Positions 1 through 8,210 of a stretch of 48,717 nt of DNA are shown here, piece by piece. The stretch's first letter is position 1. Each line of letters starts with the position of its first letter. This DNA is from CAVAWX01 sp963592385 (GTDB lineage Bacteria; Actinomycetota; Coriobacteriia; Coriobacteriales; QAMH01), in NCBI GenBank assembly GCA_963592385.1, contig CAVAWX010000002.1:1-48717 (forward strand), in the 5' to 3' direction. The translations under genes were made by a program, and so were the position numbers. The notes below the pieces were generated by a model, which worked only from the letters and a program-made list of their open reading frames with translations, was not told the DNA's origin and did not search any database.

Positions 1-2
1 GC

Positions 3-79
3 GGGGCATTACCTCAGCTGGATAGAGGGACTGACTACGAATCAGTACGTCACAGGTTCGAATCCTGTATGCCCCACCA
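3..79 (+). tRNA. tRNA-Arg (anticodon ACG), CCA encoded
   Basis: A full cloverleaf can be drawn. The 7-bp acceptor stem is 3-9 with 69-75, the D stem is CCTC/GAGG, and the anticodon stem ACTGA/TCAGT encloses the loop CTACGAA with anticodon ACG at 37-39. The T stem ACAGG/CCTGT holds the loop TTCGAAT. The discriminator is A76 and CCA is encoded at 77-79. ACG is normally deaminated to ICG to read CGU, CGC and CGA arginine codons. A hairpin with a T tract follows at once, so it looks like a single-tRNA transcript whose promoter lies left of the window. Confidence 0.97.
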
Positions 80-92
80 CTTGAACTCGCAG

Positions 93-130
93 GCCGAAAG
101 GGCATTTTCGCTCTTTCGGCTTTTTGCTTT
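93..130 (+). terminator. Intrinsic terminator of tRNA-Arg
   Basis: An 8-bp stem (GCCGAAAG at 93-100 with CTTTCGGC at 113-120) is followed directly by TTTTT and a second T run. It lies 13 bases after the tRNA CCA and before the convergent queH stop. Confidence 0.8.
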
Positions 131-159
131 TCGTCGCGCCGCCTGCCCGCGCGGCTCTC

Positions 160-804
160 TTATAGCTCGCTTTCCTGGGAGACGACGCCGCAGGCGGCGG
201 CGTACATGCGCGCGACCTGCCTGTCCAGGCGCTCGTGCTCGCGCTCGGCGCTGCGCCGCGCCCGCTCCTCGGCAGCCTCGGCGACAGAGAAGCGGCAGCC
301 GCAGTAGTTCTGGCGGTACATCCCCAGCTCGCGCGAGCGGCGCGTGGCTTTCTCGTAGCGGCAGCGGAAATCGCGGAAAACGGCCTCGAGCCCGTGGCGC
401 GCGCAGGCCGCCTCCAGCTCCTCGCGGATGATGTCGGTGAACTGGTAGGGGCTGATGGTCAGCGTCGTGGACATGGCGTCGCAGACCAGCGCCTCGGCCC
501 GCGCGGCCGCCGCCTCGAGGCGCAGCGCATAGCAGGCACGGCAGCGTTTCTCGCGCGCGCCGCCGAAGACGCCCGCCGTGCGTTCCCACGCGTCCACGTC
601 GTAGTCCTCGGCAAACAGGGGCAGCCCGTGCGGTTCGGCCACGAACGCGCGCAGCACCTCGAGGCGCCGCTCGTATTCACCCTGCGGATGGATGTTGGGG
701 TTCGCGTAGTCGACGACAAGCTCTGCGCCCGCCTCGGCAAAGACATCGACCGGCTCGAGCGCGCACGGCCCGCAGCAGGCATGGAGCAGCAGTTTCACGG
801 CCAT
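160..804 (-). CDS. queH: Epoxyqueuosine reductase QueH (DUF208)
   Basis: QueH reduces epoxyqueuosine to queuosine in tRNA, the last step of queuosine synthesis; it is the iron-sulfur enzyme unrelated to cobalamin-dependent QueG. The 214-residue protein has the family's cysteine signatures: HACCGPC at residues 8-14, the C88-x-x-C91 pair in RCRAC, and YCGC at 167-170. Length is normal for the family. Its start lies 13 bases after the stop of the upstream small membrane-protein gene on the same strand, so the two are probably co-transcribed. The queuosine genes queA and tgt lie close by, divergently oriented, which supports the assignment. Confidence 0.93.
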   Translation of the reverse strand: MAVKLLLHACCGPCALEPVDVFAEAGAELVVDYANPNIHPQGEYERRLEVLRAFVAEPHGLPLFAEDYDVDAWERTAGVFGGAREKRCRACYALRLEAAAARAEALVCDAMSTTLTISPYQFTDIIREELEAACARHGLEAVFRDFRCRYEKATRRSRELGMYRQNYCGCRFSVAEAAEERARRSAEREHERLDRQVARMYAAACGVVSQESEL

Positions 805-817
805 CGACGCGGATGGC

Positions 818-1240
818 CTACAGGTCGAGGAGCGAGGCGATCTTGGCCTCGGCCTGCGCCTGCGAGATCTGGCCGGACTGCACCTGCGCCAGAATCGACT
901 GCACGTCGTCGGCCTTGTCGAGGTTCTTCGTGACCACCTCGTTCACCTGCTCGGCGTCCGTCACGTCCACGCCGAGGTCTGCGGCGATCTCGGCCACCGC
1001 CTGGACTTCGCTTTCGCTCAGCCCTAGCTGCGTGGTCGCCACCTCGAAGGCGTTGCCGGACTCGGTGCCCGTGGCCGCCGTCACGGCCGACGAGGCGACG
1101 CTTTTGCCCGAGGCGATGCCCTGCACAAACGATAGCGGCATCGTGTTGCCCGTGGCCACGCAGATGCCCAGATAGCCGAAGACGGCGATGAAGAGGACGA
1201 CGACCATGAGGGTGACGGTCTTGAAGACGGTTTTGACCAT
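818..1240 (-). CDS. Small single-pass membrane protein of unknown function
   Basis: I do not recognise this 140-residue protein. It starts MVKTVFKTV and has one strong hydrophobic segment at about residues 8-28, then a soluble part rich in Ala, Val, Asp and Glu that ends in SLLDL. The C-terminal two thirds look like short amphipathic helices, with repeated patterns such as LSESEVQAVAEIA and ISQAQAEAKIASLL. The orientation is probably N-in with an extracellular helical domain. I chose the ATG at 1240 because AAGGAG lies 9 bases upstream; an ATG 33 bases earlier lacks such a site. It precedes queH with a 13-base gap. Confidence 0.75.
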   Translation of the reverse strand: MVKTVFKTVTLMVVVLFIAVFGYLGICVATGNTMPLSFVQGIASGKSVASSAVTAATGTESGNAFEVATTQLGLSESEVQAVAEIAADLGVDVTDAEQVNEVVTKNLDKADDVQSILAQVQSGQISQAQAEAKIASLLDL

Positions 1241-1340
1241 GCGACGCGCTCCTTCGCTCGGCTGCACGCGCATGCGCGCACGGCCTTTCCAAGTTGGCGG
1301 GGCCTTTTGCTATCATCATGCATTCAGTTAAGGAGAGCAG

Positions 1341-2516
1341 ATGAAGACCGACGATTTCGACTACGAACTTCCCGAAACCTACATAGCCCAGACGCCTGCC
1401 GTGCCGCGCGACTCGTGCAAGCTCATGGTGCTGGAGCGTGACGGCCGCGTCGCGCACCGCGTCTTCTCCGACATCGTGGACTACGTGCGCCCGGGCGATT
1501 TGTTCGTGGTGAACGAGACGCGCGTGTTGCCCGCGCGCCTGTTCGGGCGCAAGGCGACGGGCGGGCGCGTCGAGTGCCTGCTGCTCGACCGGGTGGCGCA
1601 CGCGACGGCCGACGCGGCCGAGCAGACCTGGAACTGCATGGTGCGGCCGGGCAAGCGCCTGAAGCCGGGCGCGCGCATCGAGTTTCGCGCAGGCGACGGG
1701 GGCGCGGGCGCTGGGGACAACGGTGAAGAGGGCGGTGAAAGGGCTGGTGAAACGTCCGCCGGCGCTGGCACCGCTGCAGCAGACGCCGCCGCCTCCGAGG
1801 GCGCCCCGCTGCTTCTCGGCGAGGTGGTGGGCATAGACCCCGACAACGGCAGCCGCGCCGTCCGCTTCACCCTGCCCGAGGGCGCGGACTTCGCAGACGT
1901 GGCCGCCGCGCTGCACGAGCTGGGGCACACGCCCCTGCCGCCCTACATCAAAGACTACGCCGGCGACGAGGAGCTCTACCAGACGGTCTACGCGAAAGAG
2001 GAGAGGAGCGCCGCCGCGCCGACGGCCGGCCTGCACTTCACCGAGGAGCTGATCGCGCGCATGAAGGATGCGGGCGCGCGCTTCGCGCAGGTGGACCTCG
2101 AGGTGGGGCTGGACACGTTTCGCCTCGTGGAAGAAGACGACCCCGCCGAGCACGCCATGCACACGGAGCGCTACACGGTGCCGCCCGCGACCGCGCGCGC
2201 CGTGGCCGCCACGAAGGCAGCCGGCGGGCGCGTGATCGCCGTGGGCACGACCTCGGTGCGCTCGCTGGAATCCGCCGCCGCGGCAACAGGCGTCGTCGAG
2301 GCGTGCGAGCGCGCGGCCACCGACCTGTTCATCCTGCCGGGATACGAGTTCAAGGTGGTCGACGCCATCGTCACGAACTTCCACGTCCCGCGCTCGACGC
2401 TGATGATGCTCGTGTCGGCGTTTTCGGGGCGCGAGCACATCATGGATGCCTACGAGCAGGCAAAACGCGAGAACTACCGCTTCTTCAGCTTCGGCGACGC
2501 GATGCTGTTGCTGTAA
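1341..2516 (+). CDS. queA: tRNA preQ1(34) S-adenosylmethionine ribosyltransferase-isomerase QueA
   Basis: QueA transfers and isomerises the ribosyl part of SAM onto preQ1 in tRNA, giving epoxyqueuosine. The N-terminus (FDYELPETYIAQTP), VNETRVLPARLFG, PTAGLHFTEEL, the VDLEVGLDTFRLV segment and TNFHVPRSTLMMLVSAF near the C-terminus are all family hallmarks. AAGGAG lies 7 bases before the ATG. At 391 residues it is about 40-50 longer than usual. The extra length is a Gly/Ala/Glu insert at residues 118-155, in the middle of the protein, encoded by repetitive DNA that includes three 12-bp GGTGAA units. The insert is in frame and flanked by intact family sequence, so the enzyme is probably functional. 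Confidence 0.95.
   Translation: MKTDDFDYELPETYIAQTPAVPRDSCKLMVLERDGRVAHRVFSDIVDYVRPGDLFVVNETRVLPARLFGRKATGGRVECLLLDRVAHATADAAEQTWNCMVRPGKRLKPGARIEFRAGDGGAGAGDNGEEGGERAGETSAGAGTAAADAAASEGAPLLLGEVVGIDPDNGSRAVRFTLPEGADFADVAAALHELGHTPLPPYIKDYAGDEELYQTVYAKEERSAAAPTAGLHFTEELIARMKDAGARFAQVDLEVGLDTFRLVEEDDPAEHAMHTERYTVPPATARAVAATKAAGGRVIAVGTTSVRSLESAAAATGVVEACERAATDLFILPGYEFKVVDAIVTNFHVPRSTLMMLVSAFSGREHIMDAYEQAKRENYRFFSFGDAMLLL
1722..1757 (+). repeat. Three 12-bp GGTGAA units inside queA
   Basis: GGTGAA occurs at 1722, 1734 and 1746, exactly 12 bp apart, encoding GEEG, GERA and GETS within the extra insert of QueA. The same hexamer heads tandem repeats in pgeF, ftsW and the icd/ZIP intergenic region. 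Confidence 0.7.
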
Positions 2517-2668
2517 GGGAGGGACGCGGCGGGCACGCATGGCCACGCACAGGCACGGGCGGTCCGCACCCGCGCACCCGCGCCCGCGAGCTGGCCGCTG
2601 CCACGTTCACCACGACACGGACCGGGAGGGCTGCCCCGCGCACCCCCCGCGATTGAAAGGATGAGCCC

Positions 2669-3784
2669 ATGTTCGAGTTCGACCTGCTGGCCCGCGACAC
2701 GTCCACGGCGGCCCGGCGCGGCCGCTTCCACACGCCGCACGGCACCATCGAGACCCCCATCTTCATGCCGGTGGGCACGCAGGCCACGGTGAAGGGCGTG
2801 ACCGTGCCGCAGCTGCACGAGGTGGGCGCGCAGATCATCCTCGCGAACACCTACCACCTCTACCTGCGCCCGGGCACCGAGGTGCTCGAGAAATTCGGCG
2901 GCGTGCACAAGTTCATGAACTGGGACGGCCCGATCCTCACCGACAGCGGCGGCTTCCAGGTGTTCAGCCTCGCGCACACGCTCAAGCTCGACGCCGACGG
3001 CATCGACTTCACCAGCATCGTGGACGGCAGCAAGCACCGCTGGACGCCCGAGGACAACATGCGCGTGCAGGAGGCCATCGGCGGCGACATCATCATGCAG
3101 CTCGACCAGTGCACGCACTACCCGGCCACGCGCGACGAGGTGGCCGCGGCCGTCGAGCGTTCGGCGGCGTGGGCGGCCCGCTGCAAGGAGGCGCATGTCC
3201 GCGACGACCAGGCGCTGTTCGGCATCGTGCAAGGCGGCGTCTTCGAGGACCTGCGTGCACAAAGCGCCGCCCGCGTGCGCGCGCTCGACTTCCCGGGCTA
3301 CGGCATAGGCGGCTATTCGGTGGGAGAGGACCACGAGATCATGCTCGCCCAGCTGCCGGCCGTGGCGGCGGCGCTGCCCGAGGACAAGCCGCGCTACCTC
3401 ATGGGCGTGGGCAACCCGACGACGCTCGTGCGGGGCGTGGCCTGCGGCATCGACATGTTCGACTGCGTGCTGCCCACGCGCACGGCCCGCATGGGCACGG
3501 CCTTTTCCAGCCAGGGGCGCATGAACATGCGCAACGCGAAGTATCGCTTCGACGACCGGCCGCTCGACGAGGCATGCAGCTGCCCGGTGTGCCGGGGGTA
3601 CTCGCGTGCCTATATACGGCATCTGGTGAAGATGGACGAGATCTTGCACTCGACGCTGCTGTCCATCCACAACATCTACTTCCTGCTCGACTTGATGCGC
3701 CGCGCGCGCGAGGCCGTCGAGGCGGGCCGCTACAAGGAGTTCCTCGACGAGTGGATGGCGTCTCCCGCCGCCGCCGACTACTAG
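2669..3784 (+). CDS. tgt: tRNA-guanine(34) transglycosylase Tgt
   Basis: Tgt exchanges guanine 34 for preQ1 in tRNAs with GUN anticodons, the step before QueA. The 371-residue protein is standard length. It has TPIFMPVGTQATVK, the ILANTYHLYLRPG segment, ILTDSGGFQVFSL with an active-site aspartate, the GIVQGG loop, FDCVLPTRTARMG, and the zinc site CSCPVCRGY followed by a histidine in AYIRHL. AAAGGA lies upstream of the ATG. It follows queA after 152 bases with no clear gene or promoter between, so the two are probably one transcript. Confidence 0.96.
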   Translation: MFEFDLLARDTSTAARRGRFHTPHGTIETPIFMPVGTQATVKGVTVPQLHEVGAQIILANTYHLYLRPGTEVLEKFGGVHKFMNWDGPILTDSGGFQVFSLAHTLKLDADGIDFTSIVDGSKHRWTPEDNMRVQEAIGGDIIMQLDQCTHYPATRDEVAAAVERSAAWAARCKEAHVRDDQALFGIVQGGVFEDLRAQSAARVRALDFPGYGIGGYSVGEDHEIMLAQLPAVAAALPEDKPRYLMGVGNPTTLVRGVACGIDMFDCVLPTRTARMGTAFSSQGRMNMRNAKYRFDDRPLDEACSCPVCRGYSRAYIRHLVKMDEILHSTLLSIHNIYFLLDLMRRAREAVEAGRYKEFLDEWMASPAAADY

Positions 3785-3789
3785 GGTAG

Positions 3790-3808
3790 GGCGCCGTCGC
3801 CCGGCGCC
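3790..3808 (+). terminator. Weak hairpin after tgt
   Basis: Two GGCGCC copies separated by seven bases can form a GC hairpin just after the tgt stop. The following TCGTCTTC is only moderately T-rich, so termination here is uncertain. The region 3785-4000 holds no gene I can support. Confidence 0.25.
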
Positions 3809-3975
3809 TCGTCTTCACGAGACCGCCACGCCTGCCCGCGCTCTCCAAAAAAACTTCCCACGGCTTCCCCCGCGCCCGCGCGTGCTAGGGGTTGTGCCCT
3901 CTTTTTCACCATGCACAAGATGTTGCGTCGGCCCCCTTCCAGGGATGGGGCGCGCATGCCCTTTACCCAGCGTCT

Positions 3976-3990
3976 TGGGGGACTTCGGGG
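3976..3990 (+). promoter_or_regulatory. Possible upstream MraZ half-boxes
   Basis: TGGGG, five bases, then CGGGG: the same 10-base register as the downstream TGGGA pair but degenerate. It could be an auxiliary MraZ site or chance in GC-rich DNA. Confidence 0.3.
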
Positions 3991-4000
3991 GAAAAGAGTA

Positions 4001-4029
4001 TTGAGAAATGGGAAGAAATGGGATATATT
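4001..4029 (+). promoter_or_regulatory. mraZ (dcw cluster) promoter
   Basis: TTGAGA at 4001-4006 and TATATT at 4024-4029 are separated by exactly 17 bases, a good housekeeping-sigma promoter, and give a leader of roughly 75 bases before mraZ. It is the best promoter match in the window and sits in an AT-rich pocket of GC-rich DNA. Confidence 0.75.
4009..4023 (+). promoter_or_regulatory. MraZ-binding repeats (TGGGA-N5-TGGGA)
   Basis: Two perfect TGGGA boxes separated by five bases match the direct-repeat operator known for MraZ. Both lie inside the 17-base spacer between the -35 and -10 elements, so bound MraZ would be expected to block RNA polymerase and autoregulate the cluster. Confidence 0.7.
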
Positions 4030-4111
4030 TCCAAACGCAGCCCCTCAACCGAAGCCTAATCACAGCACGGGGGGCTGCTCTTAGAAGCTAGCTTGCGCGG
4101 GGAGGTGGCAC

Positions 4112-4537
4112 ATGCGTTTCTTCGGCACGGACGAGCGGTCCGTCGACGACAAGGGGCGTGTGTCGCTTCCCGCCAAGATGCGCAAGGCGCTGCCGGACGA
4201 GGTCGTGATCGTCCCCGGCTTCGACGACGCCCTCTACGTGTTTTCCGAAGAGGCGTTCCTCGACTGGGTGGACTCCTTCTTCCCCGAAGAAGAAGGCGGC
4301 TACGACCCGCGCAAACGCGCGCATATCGAGCTTCGTTCGGCGCTCACGCGCTCGGCTGAAAGCGTGAGCATCGACTCTGTGGGGCGGGTGAAGATCCCGG
4401 CCAAGCAGCGCGTGCGGGCTTCGATCGAAAAGGATGTGACCGTCACCGGCAACGACGACCACATCGAGCTTTGGGACTCGCGGAAGTTTGCAGACCACGA
4501 CGACTCGTTCTGCATCGACGACCTCCTCGAGGACTGA
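4112..4537 (+). CDS. mraZ: Transcriptional regulator MraZ
   Basis: MraZ is the DNA-binding first protein of the dcw cluster and regulates its own operon. The 141-residue protein has the two tandem AbrB-like modules of the family: DDKGRVSLPAKMRKAL near the N-terminus and SIDSVGRVKIPAKQR in the second half. A strong GGAGGT lies 6 bases before the ATG. The promoter upstream has TGGGA direct repeats that fit its known operator. The acidic C-terminal end (DDSFCIDDLLED) is ordinary. The rsmH reading frame starts 8 bases after its stop. Confidence 0.95.
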   Translation: MRFFGTDERSVDDKGRVSLPAKMRKALPDEVVIVPGFDDALYVFSEEAFLDWVDSFFPEEEGGYDPRKRAHIELRSALTRSAESVSIDSVGRVKIPAKQRVRASIEKDVTVTGNDDHIELWDSRKFADHDDSFCIDDLLED

Positions 4538-4545
4538 GCAGCACG

Positions 4546-5522
4546 TTGAAACGCGAATACCGGCACACTCCCGTCATGCTGGAGGAAGTGCTCGCGGCGC
4601 TCGACGTGCAGCCGGGGGAGGTCTACCTGGACTGCACGCTCGGCGCGGCAGGGCACGCGAAGGCCGCCGCCGCGCGCATCGCGCCGGATGGCCTGCTCCT
4701 CGGCATCGACCAAGACGATGCGGCACTTGCGGCGGCGTCTGAGGCACTGGCCGACTCGGGCCTTTGCGGCAAGCCTGTTCTGATGAAGGGGAATTTCTCC
4801 TGCATGGACGACTTGCTCGTGGAGGCTGCCGTGCCCGGCGTCGATGCGGTCTTGCTCGATTTGGGAGTGAGCTCTCCGCAGTTCGACTTTGCCGAGCGGG
4901 GCTTCTCCTACCGCATGGACGCCCCGCTCGACATGCGCATGGACCCGCAGACGCAGACGATGTCCGCGGCCGATGTGCTCGCAAGCTACTCATGCGATGA
5001 ACTCACGCACGTGCTTTCAGCGACGAACTCACGCACGTGTTTTCAGCGTACGGCGAGGAAAAATGGGCTGCCCGCATCGCTCGATTCGTGTGCGACGAGC
5101 GGCGCGGGCACCCCGTCGAGACCACGTTCCAGCTCGTCGACATAGTGAAGCGCGCGATCCCGGCCGCTGCCCGCCGCGAGGGCGGACACCCGGCCAAGCG
5201 CACGTTCCAGGCGCTGCGCATCGAGGTGAACCACGAGCTCGACGCGTTGCGCGCGGGACTCGACGCGGCGATCCGCTGGCTGAACCCCGGCGGGCGCGTC
5301 GCGGTCATCAGCTACCACTCGCTCGAGGACCGCATCGTGAAGGAGACCTTCCGCAAAGCGGAGAAGCCCTGCGTATGCCCGCCGGATCTGCCGGTGTGCG
5401 TGTGCGGGAGAAAGCCGGTGCTCGAGGTGCTGACGCGCAAGCCGGTGCGTGCGTCGGCGGCCGAAATCGAAGAGAACCCGCGGGCGCACAGCGCGCTTCT
5501 GCGGGCGGCACGGAAGTTGTAG
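4546..5522 (+). pseudogene. rsmH: 16S rRNA m4C1402 methyltransferase RsmH, frameshifted by a 26-bp duplication
   Basis: RsmH methylates N4 of C1402 in 16S rRNA. The first frame starts at a TTG (KREYRHTPVMLEEVL) and carries YLDCTLGAAGHA for SAM binding, LLDLGVSSPQFD and RGFSYRMDAPLDMRM. After DELTHVLSA it runs into unrelated sequence and stops at 5145. The rest of the protein (YGEEKWAARIARF, VISYHSLEDRIVK, to LLRAARKL) continues in the -1 frame up to 5522. Removing one 26-bp copy of the tandem repeat at 4995-5046 restores a single 316-residue RsmH of normal length. As written, the product is truncated near residue 199 and lacks the YHSLEDR motif. Either the gene is truly broken or the read or assembly is wrong here. 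Confidence 0.88.
4995..5046 (+). repeat. 26-bp imperfect tandem duplication in rsmH
   Basis: Copies at 4995-5020 and 5021-5046 agree at 24 of 26 positions. Both encode DELTHV-x-SA when read in their own frames. The differences are GAT/GAC (silent) and CTT/TTT (Leu/Phe). Since 26 is not a multiple of three, the second copy shifts the frame. Confidence 0.9.
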
Positions 5523-5632
5523 CGCGCGCATGAGGTAGGCGCGTGTGAACGAAAGAGAGCTGCGGTGCGCATGAAGGCAGGCGCGCCGGGGCAGGGTGAA
5601 ATGGACGGCGAAGAGGAAAGGAGATGCAGGAC

Positions 5633-6313
5633 ATGGCACGCGGCAGCTACCAGACGCGCGGCGCAAGCTCCCGCAGCACGCGCGGCGGCTCTGGGCGCGC
5701 GACGTCTGCGCGCGCTGCTTCGACGCGCACGGGCGCGACGGCCGCGGGCTCCAGGACGCGCTACGCGCAGGGACGCGACGCCGCGTCCACGGGGGCAGCC
5801 GGGCATTCGCGCTATGCGTACGGCTCCGAGGCCGTCGACTTCGAGCGCCTCGAGCGCGAGCAGGCGCAGACCTCCCACGAGCGCGTACGCGAGTTTTCCC
5901 GCAAGCCCCGCCTGCACGCCCACGACGGCGCCGGCCGCAAGCCCGTAGGCATCAGCTACGCGCAGTCGCTGCTCTTCAAGGCCGTCATCGCCTGCGCCGC
6001 CCTCATCGCCGCCGCCGCCTTCGTCAGCGTGTGGATGAACGCCTCGACGCTGCAGACCATGGCCAACACCGAAAGCCTCGCCGGGCAGATCAAGGCCGCG
6101 CAGGCCGCCACGACCAAGCTCGAGCTCGAGCATTCCCAGCTCACGAGCCCCGCACGCCTCGAGTCCGCCGCCGCGGGCCTCGGCATGAGCGTGGACACCA
6201 GCGCCGAGTTCATCGAGGTGGACCCCGTGCCCACGGTCGTCACCTTCTCCAACGGCAGGATATCCATAGCCGACACGATCGAGAGCACCCGTCTGGCCGC
6301 GGCCCGCGACTAG
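5633..6313 (+). CDS. ftsL: FtsL-like divisome protein with long basic N-terminal tail
   Basis: FtsL is a small bitopic protein that joins FtsQ/DivIB and DivIC/FtsB and helps activate FtsWI septal synthesis. Identification rests on position (between rsmH and ftsI) and layout: a cytoplasmic N-terminus, one membrane segment at about residues 114-134 (LLFKAVIACAALIAAAAF), and a helical stretch with coiled-coil character ending in LESAAAGLGM. At 226 residues it is about twice the usual length. The first 110 residues are low-complexity Arg/Ser/Thr/Gly/Ala, highly basic and probably disordered. The ATG at 5633 was chosen because AAAGGAG lies 9 bases upstream; an ATG at 5624 touches that site. Confidence 0.8.
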   Translation: MARGSYQTRGASSRSTRGGSGRATSARAASTRTGATAAGSRTRYAQGRDAASTGAAGHSRYAYGSEAVDFERLEREQAQTSHERVREFSRKPRLHAHDGAGRKPVGISYAQSLLFKAVIACAALIAAAAFVSVWMNASTLQTMANTESLAGQIKAAQAATTKLELEHSQLTSPARLESAAAGLGMSVDTSAEFIEVDPVPTVVTFSNGRISIADTIESTRLAAARD

Positions 6314-6349
6314 GACGCGCACGGCAGCGCCGGCCGAGACGACAGCCGC

Positions 6350-8158
6350 ATGGCACACGAGAAACGCGACAGCATATTCGAGAGGGCGCCGTCCACGCGC
6401 GACTGGACGATACTGCTGGTGTTCGCCGTCCTGTTCACCGCCATCGTGGCCCGTCTCGTGTGGGTGCAGGTGATCGACGCCGACGAGAACGCGCGCAAGG
6501 CCCGCGAGTCGCACACCACCGAGGTCGTGCAGACCGTGAAGCGCGGCACCATCTACGACCGCAACGGCGAGACGATCGCGGCCAGCATCGACGCGACGAC
6601 CATCTACGCCGACCCGACCGAGGTCCAAGACCCGCAAAGCGTCGCCCGCGTGCTGGCCTCCCATCTCGAGGAGCCCTACAAGCTGGGCTACGAGGACTGC
6701 CTGTCGCTTGTGACGACGCAAAACACCTCCTTCGTCTACATCAAGCGCAAGGCCGACGCCGACGTGGCCAAGGCGCTGAAAGAGGAGCTGAAGTCCAAGA
6801 GTCTCGCCGGCATCCACTACCTCTCCGACAGCAAGCGCGTCTACCCCAACAACGAGACCGGCGCGCAGGTGATAGGCTCCATCGACGTGGACGGCAACGG
6901 CATCGCCGGCCTCGAGATGCAGTACAACGAGCTGCTGTCCGGCTCGAGCGACACCAGCGACGTCACGCAGGGGCTGAAGGGCATCCCGATGGTCGGCGTC
7001 ACGACGGGCACGGACGCCACGGACGCGACGGGCAGCTCCATCACGACCTCCATCGACATCAAGCTGCAGCAGCGCTGCGAGACGAGCCTGCTGTCCACCA
7101 TCGAGGAGTACAAGGCCAAGGGCGGCTCTGCCACGGTGGTGGACGCGGCCACGGGCGAGATATACGCCGCGTGCTCGTTCACGCAAAAGGAGACGACGGA
7201 CGAGAGCGCGGGCGGGGAGAGCTCGGGCGAGGCCGCCGACGGCGAAAGCAGCGGCGAGAAGCTGTCCTGGGGCCAGGACGTGGGCAAGATCTGGAGCCTC
7301 GACGACTCCTACGAGCCGGGCTCGACCTTCAAGGCGCTCACCGCCGCCGCCGTGCTCGAACACACGGACACGACCCCCGATTCCGTGTTCTCCGTGCCCT
7401 CCAAGCTGCAGGTCTACGACTCCACGGTGACGGACTCGCACGAGCACGGCGACATCGAGCTGAGCCTGAGCTCCATCATCGCGCAAAGCTCCAACATCGG
7501 CATGGTGAAGGCCGGCGAGACCCTCTCCAACGAGCAGCTGCGCGAGACCTACAAGGCCTTCGGCATAGGGGTGAAACCCGAGACGGATTTCCCGGGCGTC
7601 GTCTCCGGGCTGCTCGAGCAGACGTCTGACTGGGACGGCGTGCAGGAGGCCAACATCACCTTCGGCCAGGGCCTGAGCACGAGCGCCCTGCAGATGGCGC
7701 GCGCCTACTGCGCCTTGGAGCAGGGCGGGACGCTGCGCACGCCGCACTTCCTCACCGGCGTGGTCCAAGACGAGGAGGCCTCGCTCGAGTACGCGCAGAA
7801 GTTCTCCGCCACCTCGCAGGCCTGCGACGCCGAGGTGTGCGCGCAGGTCACGGGCATGCTGCGCCAGGTGGTCGCAAGCGAGGAGGGCACGGGCAACGAC
7901 GCGGCCATCGAGGGCTTCGACGTGGTGGGAAAGACGGGCACGGCCGAGGTCGCCGACAACTCGGGGAAGTACCGCGCGGGCGCCTACATCGTCTCGTTTG
8001 CCGGCTGGCTGGAAGGCTCCACGAGCGACCTCGTGTGCATCGTGACGGTCGAGGAGCCCCAGACGGAATCGGGCGGCGGTCCTGTGTGCGGGCCTGTTTT
8101 TGCCGATATCATGTCGTTTGCCATCGGGTGCTACCAAATCAGCCCCGATAGAAGTTAA
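6350..8158 (+). CDS. ftsI: Class B penicillin-binding protein FtsI (septal transpeptidase)
   Basis: FtsI crosslinks septal peptidoglycan and works with the glycosyltransferase FtsW. The 602-residue protein has a membrane anchor at about residues 20-40 (TILLVFAVLFTAIVARLV) and the pedestal start RGTIYDRNGE. The transpeptidase motifs are S325-TFK, S380-SN and K528-TG. There is no PASTA domain. A Ser/Gly/Glu-rich insert (about residues 284-304) sits before the active-site serine. I see no good Shine-Dalgarno before the ATG, 36 bases after ftsL, so translation may depend on coupling. The order FtsL-FtsI-Mur is standard for the dcw cluster. Confidence 0.93.
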   Translation: MAHEKRDSIFERAPSTRDWTILLVFAVLFTAIVARLVWVQVIDADENARKARESHTTEVVQTVKRGTIYDRNGETIAASIDATTIYADPTEVQDPQSVARVLASHLEEPYKLGYEDCLSLVTTQNTSFVYIKRKADADVAKALKEELKSKSLAGIHYLSDSKRVYPNNETGAQVIGSIDVDGNGIAGLEMQYNELLSGSSDTSDVTQGLKGIPMVGVTTGTDATDATGSSITTSIDIKLQQRCETSLLSTIEEYKAKGGSATVVDAATGEIYAACSFTQKETTDESAGGESSGEAADGESSGEKLSWGQDVGKIWSLDDSYEPGSTFKALTAAAVLEHTDTTPDSVFSVPSKLQVYDSTVTDSHEHGDIELSLSSIIAQSSNIGMVKAGETLSNEQLRETYKAFGIGVKPETDFPGVVSGLLEQTSDWDGVQEANITFGQGLSTSALQMARAYCALEQGGTLRTPHFLTGVVQDEEASLEYAQKFSATSQACDAEVCAQVTGMLRQVVASEEGTGNDAAIEGFDVVGKTGTAEVADNSGKYRAGAYIVSFAGWLEGSTSDLVCIVTVEEPQTESGGGPVCGPVFADIMSFAIGCYQISPDRS

Positions 8159-8210
8159 ATATTCGTTTGGATTTCGGACAGTCGGGCGAGAGGCGGCAGG
8201 GGAAAAGAGC

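Noticed and set aside
795..2546. A 583-codon minus-strand frame over queA
   Set aside because: Antisense to QueA, no motif, ends inside the small membrane-protein gene.
2517..2668. Small gene between queA and tgt
   Set aside because: The open frames here are Arg/His-rich GC artefacts without a start signal.
3887..3906. Terminator AGGG-GTTGTG-CCCT plus T run after tgt
   Set aside because: The stem is only 4 bp; too weak to list although the T run is suggestive.
5032..5046. Programmed -1 frameshift rescuing rsmH
   Set aside because: The frame change is formally -1 and a TTTT run is present, but the P-site codon would re-pair poorly. The repeat itself fully explains the shift.
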